Positions 5,948-13,891 of a DNA stretch of 14,291 bases are shown piece after piece. Each line of letters opens with the position of its first letter. Position 1 is the stretch's first letter. Below the pieces are notes generated by a model. The model saw only the letters and a program-made list of their open reading frames with translations. It searched no databases and was not told the origin of the DNA. The translations under genes and the position numbers were made by a program. Source of the stretch: JAZRYE01 sp045600585 (GTDB taxonomy: Bacteria > Bacillota_I > Bacilli_A > RFN20 > CAG-826); NCBI GenBank assembly GCA_045600585.1, contig JAZRYE010000025.1, forward strand, positions 1 through 14,291. The letters are read 5' to 3'.

Positions 5948-7722
5948 AAAAGATCAAAAGAATTATTAAAAGTGTCCGTGAATACAAAAAGTTCGCGATT
6001 ATAACTCCATTATTCATGATTGGTGAAGCTGCAGTTGAATGCGCACTACCATTCGTTATGTCTAAAATGGTTGATAAAATTGAAGGTGCTACAAGTGTTT
6101 CAACAATTTTACCTTATATACTCATCGTCGTAGCGATGGCAATATTCTCAATTACATTTGGTATTTTAGGAGGTGTCTTTGCTTCAAAAGCATCTGCGGG
6201 TTTTGCTAAAAACTTAAGACATGATATGTATGAGAAGATTCAATCATTCTCTTTTGAAAATATTGATAAATTCCATTCTTCTTCATTGGTTACTAGAATG
6301 ACTACTGACGTTTCTTCAGTTCAACAAGCATTCCAGATGTGCATCAGAATTGTTTTTAGAGCCCCATTAATGCTCATTTTCTCTATGATTATGGCATTTG
6401 CAACAGGTGGCAAAATGGCATGGGTATTCGTTGCTGTTATCCCATTGATTGCAATTGGTTTTGGTTTAATCATTAAGTTTGCAATGGGCATCTTCAGAAA
6501 AGTCTTTAAGAGATATGATGCAATGAATGAATCTGTTCAAGAAAACGTTTCTGGTATTAGAGTAGTTAAATCATTTGTTAGAGAAGATTATGAAATTAAT
6601 AAATTTAACGCAACTTCTGATTCATTAACAAAAGACTTTATTAAAGCAGAAAAGATTGTTGCTTTAAATAATCCAATAATGAATACAACCATTCATCTAG
6701 TTAATATCTCAATCTTCTGGTTTGCTTCAATGTTAATCACTGAATCAGCTGCATGGCATTTGGAAGATGGCAAAAAAGTCATCGACTGGGGTGAATTATC
6801 AGTCTCACAAATGTCTGCTTTATTAACATACGGTATCCAAATTTTAATGGCTATTATGATGGTTTCAATGATCATGGTCATGTTATCAATGTCATTAGAA
6901 GGTGTTAGACGTATTTCTGAAGTTCTTGAGGAAGAACCAACAATTCATGATCCAGAAAATCCTATTATGGAACTAGATGATGGTTCAATTGATTTTAATA
7001 ATGTAAATTTCAAATATGCAAAAACTGCTGAGAAAAACACATTAGAAAATATCAATATCCATATTAAAAGTGGACAATTTATTGGTATTTTGGGATCTAC
7101 AGGTTCTGGTAAAACATCATTAGTAAACTTAATTTCTAGACTTTATGACATTACAGAAGGCGAACTACTTGTTGGAGGTCACCCTGTCAATCAATATGAC
7201 TTAAAAGTATTAAGAGATTCAGTATCTGTTGTTTTACAAAAGAATTTCTTATTTACAGGAACAGTTGCCGAAAACTTACGTTGGGGTAATAAAGAAGCTT
7301 CAATGGAACAAGTAATTAAAGCAGCTAAAATTGCTCAAGCAGATGAATTCATCATTGCTCATAAAGATGGTTATGACAGAATGCTTGAATCAGGTGGTAC
7401 AAACGTATCAGGTGGTCAAAAGCAAAGATTATGTATTGCTAGAGCTATTTTAAAAGAACCAAAAATCTTAATCTTAGATGACTCAACTTCTGCAGTTGAC
7501 ACTAAGACAGATAGATTAATTAGACAAGGATTGAAGGATGATATTCCTACAACCACAAAGATTGTCATTGCACAAAGAATTTCTTCAATCGAATCCGCTG
7601 ATCAAATCATTATCATGGATGATGGTAAGATTGACGCAATCGGAACACACGAAGAACTCCTTAAGGATAATAAGATTTATCAAGAAGTGTATTACACTCA
7701 AAATCAGAAAGGAGCGGAATAA
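5941..7722 (+). CDS. Heterodimeric ABC exporter, subunit with the degenerate ATP site (TMD-NBD)
   Basis: Half-transporter of 593 residues: about six membrane helices in residues 15-330, then a nucleotide-binding domain. NBD motifs are Walker A GSTGSGKTS (385-393), Q-loop Q433, signature VSGGQ (489-493), Walker B ILILDD (509-514) and D-loop SAVD. The Walker B catalytic Glu is replaced by Asp (D514), and the H-loop His by Gln (Q545 in IAQRI). These changes mark the non-hydrolysing site of heterodimeric exporters such as BmrC/BmrD, LmrC/LmrD or TM287/288. Its own signature is canonical and would complete the active site of the partner. The ATG overlaps marR by 7 nt and is preceded by AAAGGAGAGG. 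The exported substrate is unknown; a drug or toxic metabolite is the usual role of MarR-linked members. Confidence 0.93.
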   Translation: MLKKIKRIIKSVREYKKFAIITPLFMIGEAAVECALPFVMSKMVDKIEGATSVSTILPYILIVVAMAIFSITFGILGGVFASKASAGFAKNLRHDMYEKIQSFSFENIDKFHSSSLVTRMTTDVSSVQQAFQMCIRIVFRAPLMLIFSMIMAFATGGKMAWVFVAVIPLIAIGFGLIIKFAMGIFRKVFKRYDAMNESVQENVSGIRVVKSFVREDYEINKFNATSDSLTKDFIKAEKIVALNNPIMNTTIHLVNISIFWFASMLITESAAWHLEDGKKVIDWGELSVSQMSALLTYGIQILMAIMMVSMIMVMLSMSLEGVRRISEVLEEEPTIHDPENPIMELDDGSIDFNNVNFKYAKTAEKNTLENINIHIKSGQFIGILGSTGSGKTSLVNLISRLYDITEGELLVGGHPVNQYDLKVLRDSVSVVLQKNFLFTGTVAENLRWGNKEASMEQVIKAAKIAQADEFIIAHKDGYDRMLESGGTNVSGGQKQRLCIARAILKEPKILILDDSTSAVDTKTDRLIRQGLKDDIPTTTKIVIAQRISSIESADQIIIMDDGKIDAIGTHEELLKDNKIYQEVYYTQNQKGAE

Positions 7723-7724
7723 TT

Positions 7725-9710
7725 ATGCCACCAGTAAGAATTAGAGAACGTGGACGCGCTAAAAAAGGCACAATCAAACGTTTACTTGTCATTTTATTTA
7801 AGAACTTCCCAGTTCAATTAATTACTGTTGCTATATGTTTAATTTATAACATCTTCAGTAATCTTGCTTCTTCTATTTTCGTTTCATCTATTACTGAAGT
7901 ATTAACTAGAGCAATCACTGATAATACTTCTGGTGAAAATGCATTTAATGCTGCATTTAAAGGAAGCTATGAAACATCAATTATGGGCGTTCATTTTGAT
8001 ACAAACATCACCAAATTATTAATTGGTTTAGGTATCATTTACGCTATTGCTGTATTCGCTTCTTGGTATTGGAATAGAACCATGGGTATCACTACTCAAA
8101 AATTCATGAACCTTTTCAGAAAGAAAATGTTCAATAATATGGAAAAGTTACCTGTTAAATATTTTGATACACATGCACATGGCGAAATCATGTCACTATA
8201 TACAAACGATATTGATACAGTTAGACAATTTGTCTCTCAATCTTTACCATCAATGTTCCAAACTGGCTTAACAGCAATTGGCATTATTGTATTAATGTTT
8301 ACAAGTTCTATTTGGTTATCACTCGTTGTTTTAGGTGGAACAGTTGCTATGTTCTTCAATACTAAGGTTATTGGAGGAAGAGCAGGTAGATACTTCATTA
8401 AACAACAAATCGCAATTGCTAAAACTGAAGGTCATATTCAAGAAGCCATGAAGGGTTTAAAAGTTATTAAAGTCTTCACTCATGAAAAAGAATCAGAAGC
8501 TCAATTTGACGCATTAAATGAACAATTATGTAAAGATATGACTGAAGCTAATATCAGCGGTAATATCATGATGCCAATCAATGGCAACATTGGCAACTTC
8601 GTTTATGTATTTGTCGCTGCCTTAGCTTGTACTTTATATGTCACGCATGCTAAAAACTTATCATTTGCCGGATTACAAGAGCTTGAAACAGCAGATTTCT
8701 ATAAATTAATCGTTGCATTCTTAATGTATGCAAGAATGTTCTCAAATAACGTATCTCAATTCTCACAAAACGTCACATTCATTGTTATGGGTATGGCTGG
8801 TGCTTCTAGATGTTTTGATTTAATTGATCAAGTTCCAGAAGCTGATAACGGATACGTTACATTAGTTAACATTAAATACAATGAAGATGGTTCATTTGTT
8901 GAAACAAAAGAAAAGACTAGATATTATGCATGGAAACATCCACATAGTGCAGATGGAACAATTACATACACCGAATTAAAAGGCGATATCGTATTAGAAA
9001 ATGTCGACTTCGGATATGTTCCTGAAAGAATTGTTTTACATAATGTTAGTATATATGCAAGACCTGGTCAAAAAATTGCTTTCGTTGGTGCTACAGGTGC
9101 AGGTAAAACCACTATTACTAACTTAATTAATAGATTCTATGATATTGCCGATGGCAAGATTAGATATGATGGCATCAACATCAACAAGATTAAGAAAGAT
9201 GATTTAAGAAAGTCATTAGGTATTGTTTTACAAGATGTTAACTTATTTACCGGAACAGTAATGGATAACATTAGATATGGTAGATTAGATGCGACTGATG
9301 AAGAATGTATTGAAGCAAGTAAGATTGCAAATGCTTATGACTTTATTACAAGACTTCCACAAGGATTTAACACGATGTTAAATGGTGATGGTAGCAACTT
9401 ATCACAAGGTCAAAGACAATTATTATCAATTGCAAGAGCGGCTGTTGCAGATACTCCTGTCATGATTCTTGATGAAGCAACTTCTTCTATTGATACAAGA
9501 ACAGAAAAATTGGTCCAAGCTGGCACAGATAAATTAATGGAAGGAAGAACTGTATTTGTTATCGCTCATAGATTATCAACAGTTCAGAACAGTAATGCAA
9601 TTATGGTTCTTGATCACGGCAATATTATTGAACGTGGTACCCATAATGACTTAATTGCTCAAAAGGGTACATACTATCAGTTATATACCGGTGCATTTGA
9701 ATTAGAATAA
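7725..9710 (+). CDS. Heterodimeric ABC exporter, subunit with the catalytic ATP site (TMD-NBD)
   Basis: Partner half-transporter, 661 residues, starting 2 nt after the first with AAAGGAGCGG before its ATG. The NBD has Walker A GATGAGKTT (455-463), Q-loop Q503, Walker B MILDE (580-584) and H-loop H615 in IAHRLS, all canonical. Its signature is LSQGQ (559-563) rather than LSGGQ. In a head-to-tail dimer that changed signature pairs with the degenerate Walker B/H-loop of the other subunit, so all substitutions fall in the same ATP site. The protein is longer than usual for two reasons. There is an extra outer loop near residues 62-88, and an insertion of about 40 residues (377-417, with YYAWKHPHSADGTITY) between the membrane domain and the NBD. 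A terminator follows the stop. Confidence 0.93.
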   Translation: MPPVRIRERGRAKKGTIKRLLVILFKNFPVQLITVAICLIYNIFSNLASSIFVSSITEVLTRAITDNTSGENAFNAAFKGSYETSIMGVHFDTNITKLLIGLGIIYAIAVFASWYWNRTMGITTQKFMNLFRKKMFNNMEKLPVKYFDTHAHGEIMSLYTNDIDTVRQFVSQSLPSMFQTGLTAIGIIVLMFTSSIWLSLVVLGGTVAMFFNTKVIGGRAGRYFIKQQIAIAKTEGHIQEAMKGLKVIKVFTHEKESEAQFDALNEQLCKDMTEANISGNIMMPINGNIGNFVYVFVAALACTLYVTHAKNLSFAGLQELETADFYKLIVAFLMYARMFSNNVSQFSQNVTFIVMGMAGASRCFDLIDQVPEADNGYVTLVNIKYNEDGSFVETKEKTRYYAWKHPHSADGTITYTELKGDIVLENVDFGYVPERIVLHNVSIYARPGQKIAFVGATGAGKTTITNLINRFYDIADGKIRYDGININKIKKDDLRKSLGIVLQDVNLFTGTVMDNIRYGRLDATDEECIEASKIANAYDFITRLPQGFNTMLNGDGSNLSQGQRQLLSIARAAVADTPVMILDEATSSIDTRTEKLVQAGTDKLMEGRTVFVIAHRLSTVQNSNAIMVLDHGNIIERGTHNDLIAQKGTYYQLYTGAFELE

Positions 9711-9728
9711 TTGAATTCTCAAAAATCT

Positions 9729-9756
9729 AGATGTCTCGATTTGAGACATCTTTTTT
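9729..9756 (+). terminator. Rho-independent terminator of the marR-ABC operon
   Basis: AGATGTCTC (9729-9737), loop GATTT, GAGACATCT (9743-9751), then a run of six T (9751-9756). The stem is a perfect 9 bp. It lies 18 nt after the ABC stop, and the T-run leads directly into the next gene's extended -10 box. Confidence 0.9.
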
Positions 9757-9764
9757 GTTATAAT
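9756..9764 (+). promoter_or_regulatory. Extended -10 promoter of the phosphatase gene
   Basis: TGTTATAAT (TG at 9756-9757, TATAAT at 9759-9764) directly follows the terminator T-run. No good -35 box lies 16-18 nt upstream, where the terminator stem sits. The ATG begins 7 nt after the -10 box, so transcription would start at or beside the start codon. Confidence 0.6.
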
Positions 9765-9771
9765 CGAGCAC

Positions 9772-10215
9772 ATGAAAAAGATTATATTTGTGTGTCATGG
9801 AAACATCTGCCGCAGTCCTGCTGCAGAAATTATTGCAAAAGCATATTTAAAAGAAGTAAATAGAGAAAACGAATTTGAAATTACTTCAATGGCGGTTTCT
9901 TTAGAAGAAATAGGTAACGATATTTATCCTCCAATGAAAGAAGAATTAAGAAACGAAGGAATTCATTATGAAAGACATTATGCTTCTAGAATTGGCCAAA
10001 ATGACTATGAAAAAGCAGATTACATCTTTTACATGGACTCAAGTAATCTATCTTATCTAAATAGATTAATTAATAACCATAAAAACATAATATTCCCTAT
10101 TAATAATTGGACTCCATCAATCAGTCACATTGAAGATCCGTGGTACACAGATAGATACAAAAAAGTATGCACAGAAATCAAACAGTGCATACTTGATATA
10201 TTTAAGAATATATAG
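9772..10215 (+). CDS. Low-molecular-weight protein tyrosine phosphatase family protein
   Basis: Predicted cytosolic cysteine-based phosphatase of the LMW-PTP/arsenate-reductase-like fold, 147 residues. The P-loop CHGNICRS begins at nucleophile C8 and ends at R14-S15, matching CxGNxCRSP. A second cysteine, C13, sits inside the loop as in many LMW-PTPs. The general acid is D122 in EDPWY, the usual 'DP' motif near the C-terminus. Length is slightly short for the family (about 150-160). There is no convincing Shine-Dalgarno before the ATG (CGAGCAC precedes it), and the TATAAT box is only 7 nt away, so it may be read from a leaderless mRNA. The gene converges on the minus-strand operon with a 1-nt gap between stop codons. 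The substrate (phosphotyrosine or phosphoarginine) cannot be deduced. Confidence 0.92.
   Translation: MKKIIFVCHGNICRSPAAEIIAKAYLKEVNRENEFEITSMAVSLEEIGNDIYPPMKEELRNEGIHYERHYASRIGQNDYEKADYIFYMDSSNLSYLNRLINNHKNIIFPINNWTPSISHIEDPWYTDRYKKVCTEIKQCILDIFKNI
10159..10194 (-). terminator. Terminator of the minus-strand membrane-protein operon, embedded in the phosphatase gene
   Basis: On the minus strand, AAGTATGCAC (10185-10194), a 12-nt loop and GTGCATACTT (10163-10172) form a perfect 10-bp stem followed by a T-run (10159-10164). It lies 23 nt past the minus-strand stop at 10217. It is inside the last codons of the convergent phosphatase gene, where it encodes the stretch KKVCTEIKQCIL. On the plus strand no T-run follows the hairpin. 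Confidence 0.8.
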
Positions 10216-10216
10216 A

Positions 10217-11833
10217 TTAAGCTAAACGCAATTTGATAAAGCCAGTAGAGTTTAATTGTTCTTTATTAGTAGCATCAGCACCTAAGCCACTTTGAGCAGA
10301 TAATTCAAGTCCGCTGGAAGCAGCAATAACAAGCTTAATCTCAGGCTTAATAGTTGGAGAAGCTAGAAGCGTTGTGAAGTCAAAGACAATAGCTTGATTT
10401 TCTTCGTCGACAATCATTGTTTCGCTTGTAGTAAGTTCGCTTAATAAACCAAATACATAATCTACTAATGTCGAAGATACACTCATGTTGCCATAGAAAA
10501 CGCTTTCATCTGCAGCTTTAAATATCAATTTATTGTTTTCAGCAGAATAAACTTCCATATCGAATATCAATGATGTTCCAAAGCCATTGAAATTAATATC
10601 AATTACAAAGTAGACATGGTTATTAATTAAATTACAATAGAAGTTATCAACCATAATATAGTTAGCTTTATAACCATTTTCTGTATTTCTATGCAATAAA
10701 TAAGTAGTACCAATTAATCTTTGCGATCTAAGGAAGGCGTTAATTTCATCTTCTGTTAATAAACAAAGTTCACCACCAGAAATATCTGCAATGGTTTTGT
10801 TATTAATTGTTTCTACCATCATATCATCAATATTTTTTGATTCCGGTAATTCAAAGCCCTTATATTCTTCTTTATTTCCCCATGAAGTTGGTAGAGCAAA
10901 TGTATCGACAATGCTTTGATCATCTATAGATAATTTTTCATAGCCATAGACAAGATATTTAAATGCGAGTTCAATATCTTTAACAGCAACATAGTCATTA
11001 TCAATCCAAGAAAGAAGAGATTCTCTAGCTGAATTTGTTTTAGAAGAATAATCAACTAATTTATCTGGTGTGCAATAGAATTCATTAGTGCCAAAGTTTT
11101 CTAAAGAAATATCAATTCCTAATGAATTATTTGTTACAAGAGAATATTCAATATCATTACTTAATACTGAATTAAGCAAAGCAGATACTAATGAATCAGA
11201 TTCAGAAGAATCTTTTAATGCCATATTAGAAACATCCTCAACAATAAATCTTTTTGGATATACTAATCTAAGTTTTTCAAGTTCAGCAGTCATATGAATG
11301 CCATTATTTTCGAAGATGTCATTAATTGTATTATTATCAACATGATTATTTAAAATGTTACGTGCAACGCCTTGAACTCCAACTCTTCCAAGATCAATTT
11401 TTTTAATTTCAAAAACAACATTGCTTCCGTCATCAACTAAGTTTGTTTCTAATGTAATTGTTGATTTAAAGAAAGCTGCATGAGCTTCTAACTTGAATGT
11501 ATATTTTGTTCCATTAATTTTACAATATAATTGGTCAATAAAATTGTTTGCCTGTGATGGTAAATTAGACATTAATCCATGAATTAATGTATTAATATCT
11601 TCTTCTGATAGATTTACTTGCAAATCATGCTTTGTTTCTGTTTTATCTAAGCAATCAACAATTGCCCTATTAGCAAAAGTCTGAACAGTTTCATCTTCGC
11701 GATAATTAACTTTTTCTCCACCAGGTACATAAAATAAAGCAAATACGAGAACTGGAGGTAATATAAATAAAACAAAGACAATGATGAGAGGTATCCACCA
11801 TTTCTTTTTCTTTTTCTTCTTTTTTTCTTCCAT
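10217..11833 (-). CDS. Membrane-anchored extracytoplasmic protein with two related domains (resembles DUF2140/YpmS-type repeats)
   Basis: This 538-residue protein has a lysine-rich start (eight Lys at 4-11). One hydrophobic helix follows (13-36, WIPLIIVFVLFILPPVLVFA), then a long region predicted to be outside the membrane. Two segments look alike. 'LSEEDINTLI' (75-84) and the beta-rich stretch 104-160 match 'LTEDEINAFL' (359-368) and 400-458. Corresponding parts include YCKINGTKYTFKL against YCNLINNHVYFVI, so the protein seems to have arisen by internal duplication. The 'L(S/T)E.(D/E)IN.L' opening followed by extended strands recalls the DUF2140/YpmS group of single-pass Bacillota proteins. 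That link is from memory and moderate. No catalytic motif is seen. ATG at 11833, 14 nt after the upstream gene, with AGGATAGG before it. Function unknown. Confidence 0.78.
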   Translation of the reverse strand: MEEKKKKKKKKWWIPLIIVFVLFILPPVLVFALFYVPGGEKVNYREDETVQTFANRAIVDCLDKTETKHDLQVNLSEEDINTLIHGLMSNLPSQANNFIDQLYCKINGTKYTFKLEAHAAFFKSTITLETNLVDDGSNVVFEIKKIDLGRVGVQGVARNILNNHVDNNTINDIFENNGIHMTAELEKLRLVYPKRFIVEDVSNMALKDSSESDSLVSALLNSVLSNDIEYSLVTNNSLGIDISLENFGTNEFYCTPDKLVDYSSKTNSARESLLSWIDNDYVAVKDIELAFKYLVYGYEKLSIDDQSIVDTFALPTSWGNKEEYKGFELPESKNIDDMMVETINNKTIADISGGELCLLTEDEINAFLRSQRLIGTTYLLHRNTENGYKANYIMVDNFYCNLINNHVYFVIDINFNGFGTSLIFDMEVYSAENNKLIFKAADESVFYGNMSVSSTLVDYVFGLLSELTTSETMIVDEENQAIVFDFTTLLASPTIKPEIKLVIAASSGLELSAQSGLGADATNKEQLNSTGFIKLRLA

Positions 11834-11847
11834 AATTAAAACCTATC

Positions 11848-12297
11848 CTATAATGCAAATAATACTAATTCCATTGATGAACTTGAACTACTCATTGATT
11901 TTTGAATAGCGCCAAAACCACCAGCAACAAGGAATATGAATGTTCCAATTGCAACAAGCGTTACTAATATTGAAAAAACGATATAAACAATATTAATAAT
12001 TTTAATTGGCGTGCTATTTGTACGTTTGACATTAATAGAAGATACAATCAAAGATGGTATGCCAATTAACAAATTTATAGCGCACATAATAAGTATAAAT
12101 ATTAATAATATAATAATCGCAAAACCAACGCCAAAAACTGCTCCAACAGCTTCAGCGGCGTTTTCTGCATGATTATTATTAAGAACACTGATTGACGCGT
12201 TCAAAAACATAACAATGTACATAGAAGATACAATTGCTATAGTTAAAAGTATACCAAAGGCTATTGTTGAGCCTAATCTTTTACCTGATTTAGCCAT
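11848..12297 (-). CDS. Small hypothetical multi-pass membrane protein
   Basis: A 149-residue protein I do not recognise. It has about three hydrophobic spans: 10-33, about 53-86 (long and possibly bent), and 98-127. A basic loop (NVKRTNSTPIK) lies between the last two, and there is a serine run near the C-terminus (136-141). The ATG at 12297 has a strong AAGGAG upstream (in AAAGGAGACTTTAT). A TATAAT box at 12325-12330 (minus strand) could be its promoter, but no good -35 box accompanies it. It is the first gene of a two-gene operon with the 538-residue membrane-anchored protein, so the two may act together at the envelope. It is divergent from the galactokinase gene. Confidence 0.75.
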   Translation of the reverse strand: MAKSGKRLGSTIAFGILLTIAIVSSMYIVMFLNASISVLNNNHAENAAEAVGAVFGVGFAIIILLIFILIMCAINLLIGIPSLIVSSINVKRTNSTPIKIINIVYIVFSILVTLVAIGTFIFLVAGGFGAIQKSMSSSSSSMELVLFAL

Positions 12298-12364
12298 ATA
12301 AAGTCTCCTTTATTAATTTCTATCATTATATATGAAAATAATTTACTTATACACTATTATTAAT

Positions 12365-12393
12365 TTGCATTGATTATTTACAAATAATAAAAT
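12365..12393 (+). promoter_or_regulatory. Predicted promoter of the galactokinase-family gene
   Basis: TTGCAT (12365-12370), a 17-nt spacer and TAAAAT (12388-12393), 23 nt before the ATG. AGAGG (12404-12408) serves as the ribosome binding site. The match is moderate, in very AT-rich DNA. Confidence 0.5.
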
Positions 12394-12416
12394 TATTTAG
12401 GTTAGAGGTATTTGTT

Positions 12417-13571
12417 ATGATTGAACAATTAAAAACAGGATTCTTTTTAAATCATAAAAAAGAAGCAGAACTTTTCCTTGATTGCGGAGGTAGATTTGAG
12501 GTTTTAGGTAATCATACCGATCACAATCATGGCTTATGTATCGCTGGAACTTGTTCATTAAAAATAAATGCTGCAGTATCAAAAAGAAATGATTTAGAAG
12601 TTCATTTTGTTTCAAAAGGCTTTAGTCCATTTGTCATTAACTTAGAAGATTTAGAAAAGAAGGAAGAAGAAAAAGAAGCATCAGAAGGATTAATTAGAGG
12701 TATTGCTAGATACTTAAAAGATAATTCTTACAATATAGGTGGCTTTGATGTATATATGGAATCCACTGTTCCAGCAGGAGCAGGTGTTTCTTCAAGTGCA
12801 GCTTTCGAACTACTTGTCGGTCAAATCTTTAATGTATTATTCAATGAAGGAAAAATCGAAAAATTAGTTTTATGTAAGGCTGGTCATTTTGCAGAAAGAA
12901 ATTTCTTTGGCAAAAAATGTGGCTTATTAGATCAAATAGGTGTTGCTTATGGAGGATATGCCTCAATTGATTTTAAAGATGAAGCTAATCCAGTTATTGA
13001 ATCTTTAAAAATCGATATGACAGGATATCATTTTGTCATTGTTAATTCCGGTGGCAGTCATGCGGATTTATCGGATTTATATTCGCAAATCCCTGCTGAT
13101 ATGCTCGATGTCGCTCATGAAATGGGACATAACTTTTTAAGAGAAGGAACAAAAGAAGAATTATTAAAGCACAAAGGTTCTTTATCTTCTCGTGCATATG
13201 ATAGAGCAATGCATTTTTATAATGAAAACGAAAGAGTTATTAAAGCTAAAGAATATATTAAAAATGGTAACATACAGGGATTAATTGATATGATGAACGC
13301 TTCTCGAATTTCATCCACTGAATTACTAAAAAATATGTATGTAAATAAAATTGAAGGCTCACCAGTTGAAGCGTGTAATTTAGTATTAGAAGCAAGTGAA
13401 GGTAAGGCTGGTGTTAAGATTAATGGCGGTGGATTTGCTGGAAGCGTTATTTCCTTAGTGCCAGATGCATATTTAGATAAAGTCACAAATAAAGCAAAAG
13501 AAAGATATGGAGAACATAATGTCCATGTCATCAATATTAGAAATGTTGGGCCTAGCTTTATTCAAGAATAA
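12417..13571 (+). CDS. Galactokinase-family GHMP sugar kinase
   Basis: Predicted ATP-dependent sugar-1-kinase of 384 residues; galactokinase makes galactose-1-phosphate for the Leloir pathway. GHMP motifs are all present. The N-terminal motif GGRFEVLGNHTDHNHG spans 24-39, with catalytic Arg R26. The ATP loop PAGAGVSSSAA spans 119-129. The catalytic Asp is D171 in CGLLDQ, and the C-terminal GGGFAG is at 337-342. The sugar-binding signature differs from the usual GEHTDYN: it reads GNHTDHN, so the Glu that contacts the sugar hydroxyls is Asn32 and the Tyr is His36. I recall similar motifs in other Bacillota 'galactokinases', so this may be a subfamily with a shifted substrate. No galT, galE or sugar transporter is next to it. 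For this reason no gene symbol is assigned. Confidence 0.85.
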   Translation: MIEQLKTGFFLNHKKEAELFLDCGGRFEVLGNHTDHNHGLCIAGTCSLKINAAVSKRNDLEVHFVSKGFSPFVINLEDLEKKEEEKEASEGLIRGIARYLKDNSYNIGGFDVYMESTVPAGAGVSSSAAFELLVGQIFNVLFNEGKIEKLVLCKAGHFAERNFFGKKCGLLDQIGVAYGGYASIDFKDEANPVIESLKIDMTGYHFVIVNSGGSHADLSDLYSQIPADMLDVAHEMGHNFLREGTKEELLKHKGSLSSRAYDRAMHFYNENERVIKAKEYIKNGNIQGLIDMMNASRISSTELLKNMYVNKIEGSPVEACNLVLEASEGKAGVKINGGGFAGSVISLVPDAYLDKVTNKAKERYGEHNVHVINIRNVGPSFIQE

Positions 13572-13756
13572 GACCACCGAAATAATACAAAAAACAAATT
13601 CTAGAGCTTATTTTCATTGCCAATAAATAGTAATAGAGGTTAACTTAAGTAGAAAATGGATTATGCTTTATTTTAATACAATACAAAAATTCAAGTTATA
13701 CTTATTTTGCACTGAACTGGCGCTTAAAAGATCGAGAAGTATTTCTTGAGTATTAA
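13572..13756. other. Intergenic stretch with no gene or clear terminator
   Basis: I see no open frame with a ribosome binding site on either strand and no strong hairpin with a T-run after the galactokinase stop. Only short AT-rich motifs are present, for example AGTATT repeated at about 13738 and 13750. Confidence 0.6.
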
Positions 13757-13775
13757 ATTGATGCCACCAATTTCA

Positions 13776-13886
13776 TTATAATTTCAGCAATTCCTCAAGT
13801 TTCTTTATCAATTTTTGTTCATCCTTATTAAATTCAGTAATCCTGTATTCAATCTCTCCTATATGTAGTACTGTAGTTGTTTCCAT
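13776..13886 (-). CDS. Small protein of 36 residues, unknown; possibly a TnpW-like accessory of a mobile element
   Basis: An ATG at 13886 opens a 36-codon frame ending in TAA at 13776. It is preceded by GGAGGTG at 5 nt spacing, the best ribosome binding site in the window, which is the main reason to believe it is translated. The protein starts METTTVLHIGEIEYRI and ends in a charged helix (KDEQKLIKKLEELLKL), so a short beta-hairpin plus helix is plausible. There are no membrane segments or Cys. The 'T..(L)HIG...Y.(I/V)' opening and helix resemble, from memory, small TnpW-type proteins of Bacillota transposons; this is weak. It sits between 11-bp inverted repeats next to direct repeats, which fits an accessory element. 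Confidence 0.55.
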   Translation of the reverse strand: METTTVLHIGEIEYRITEFNKDEQKLIKKLEELLKL

Positions 13887-13891
13887 TAACA

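Noticed and set aside
11088..11297. Plus-strand open frame inside the 538-residue membrane-protein gene
   Set aside because: Antisense shadow of a continuous coding region, without a ribosome binding site or recognisable protein features.
13217..13534. Minus-strand 105-codon open frame inside the galactokinase gene
   Set aside because: Antisense shadow of conserved GHMP coding sequence, including the GGGFAG motif.
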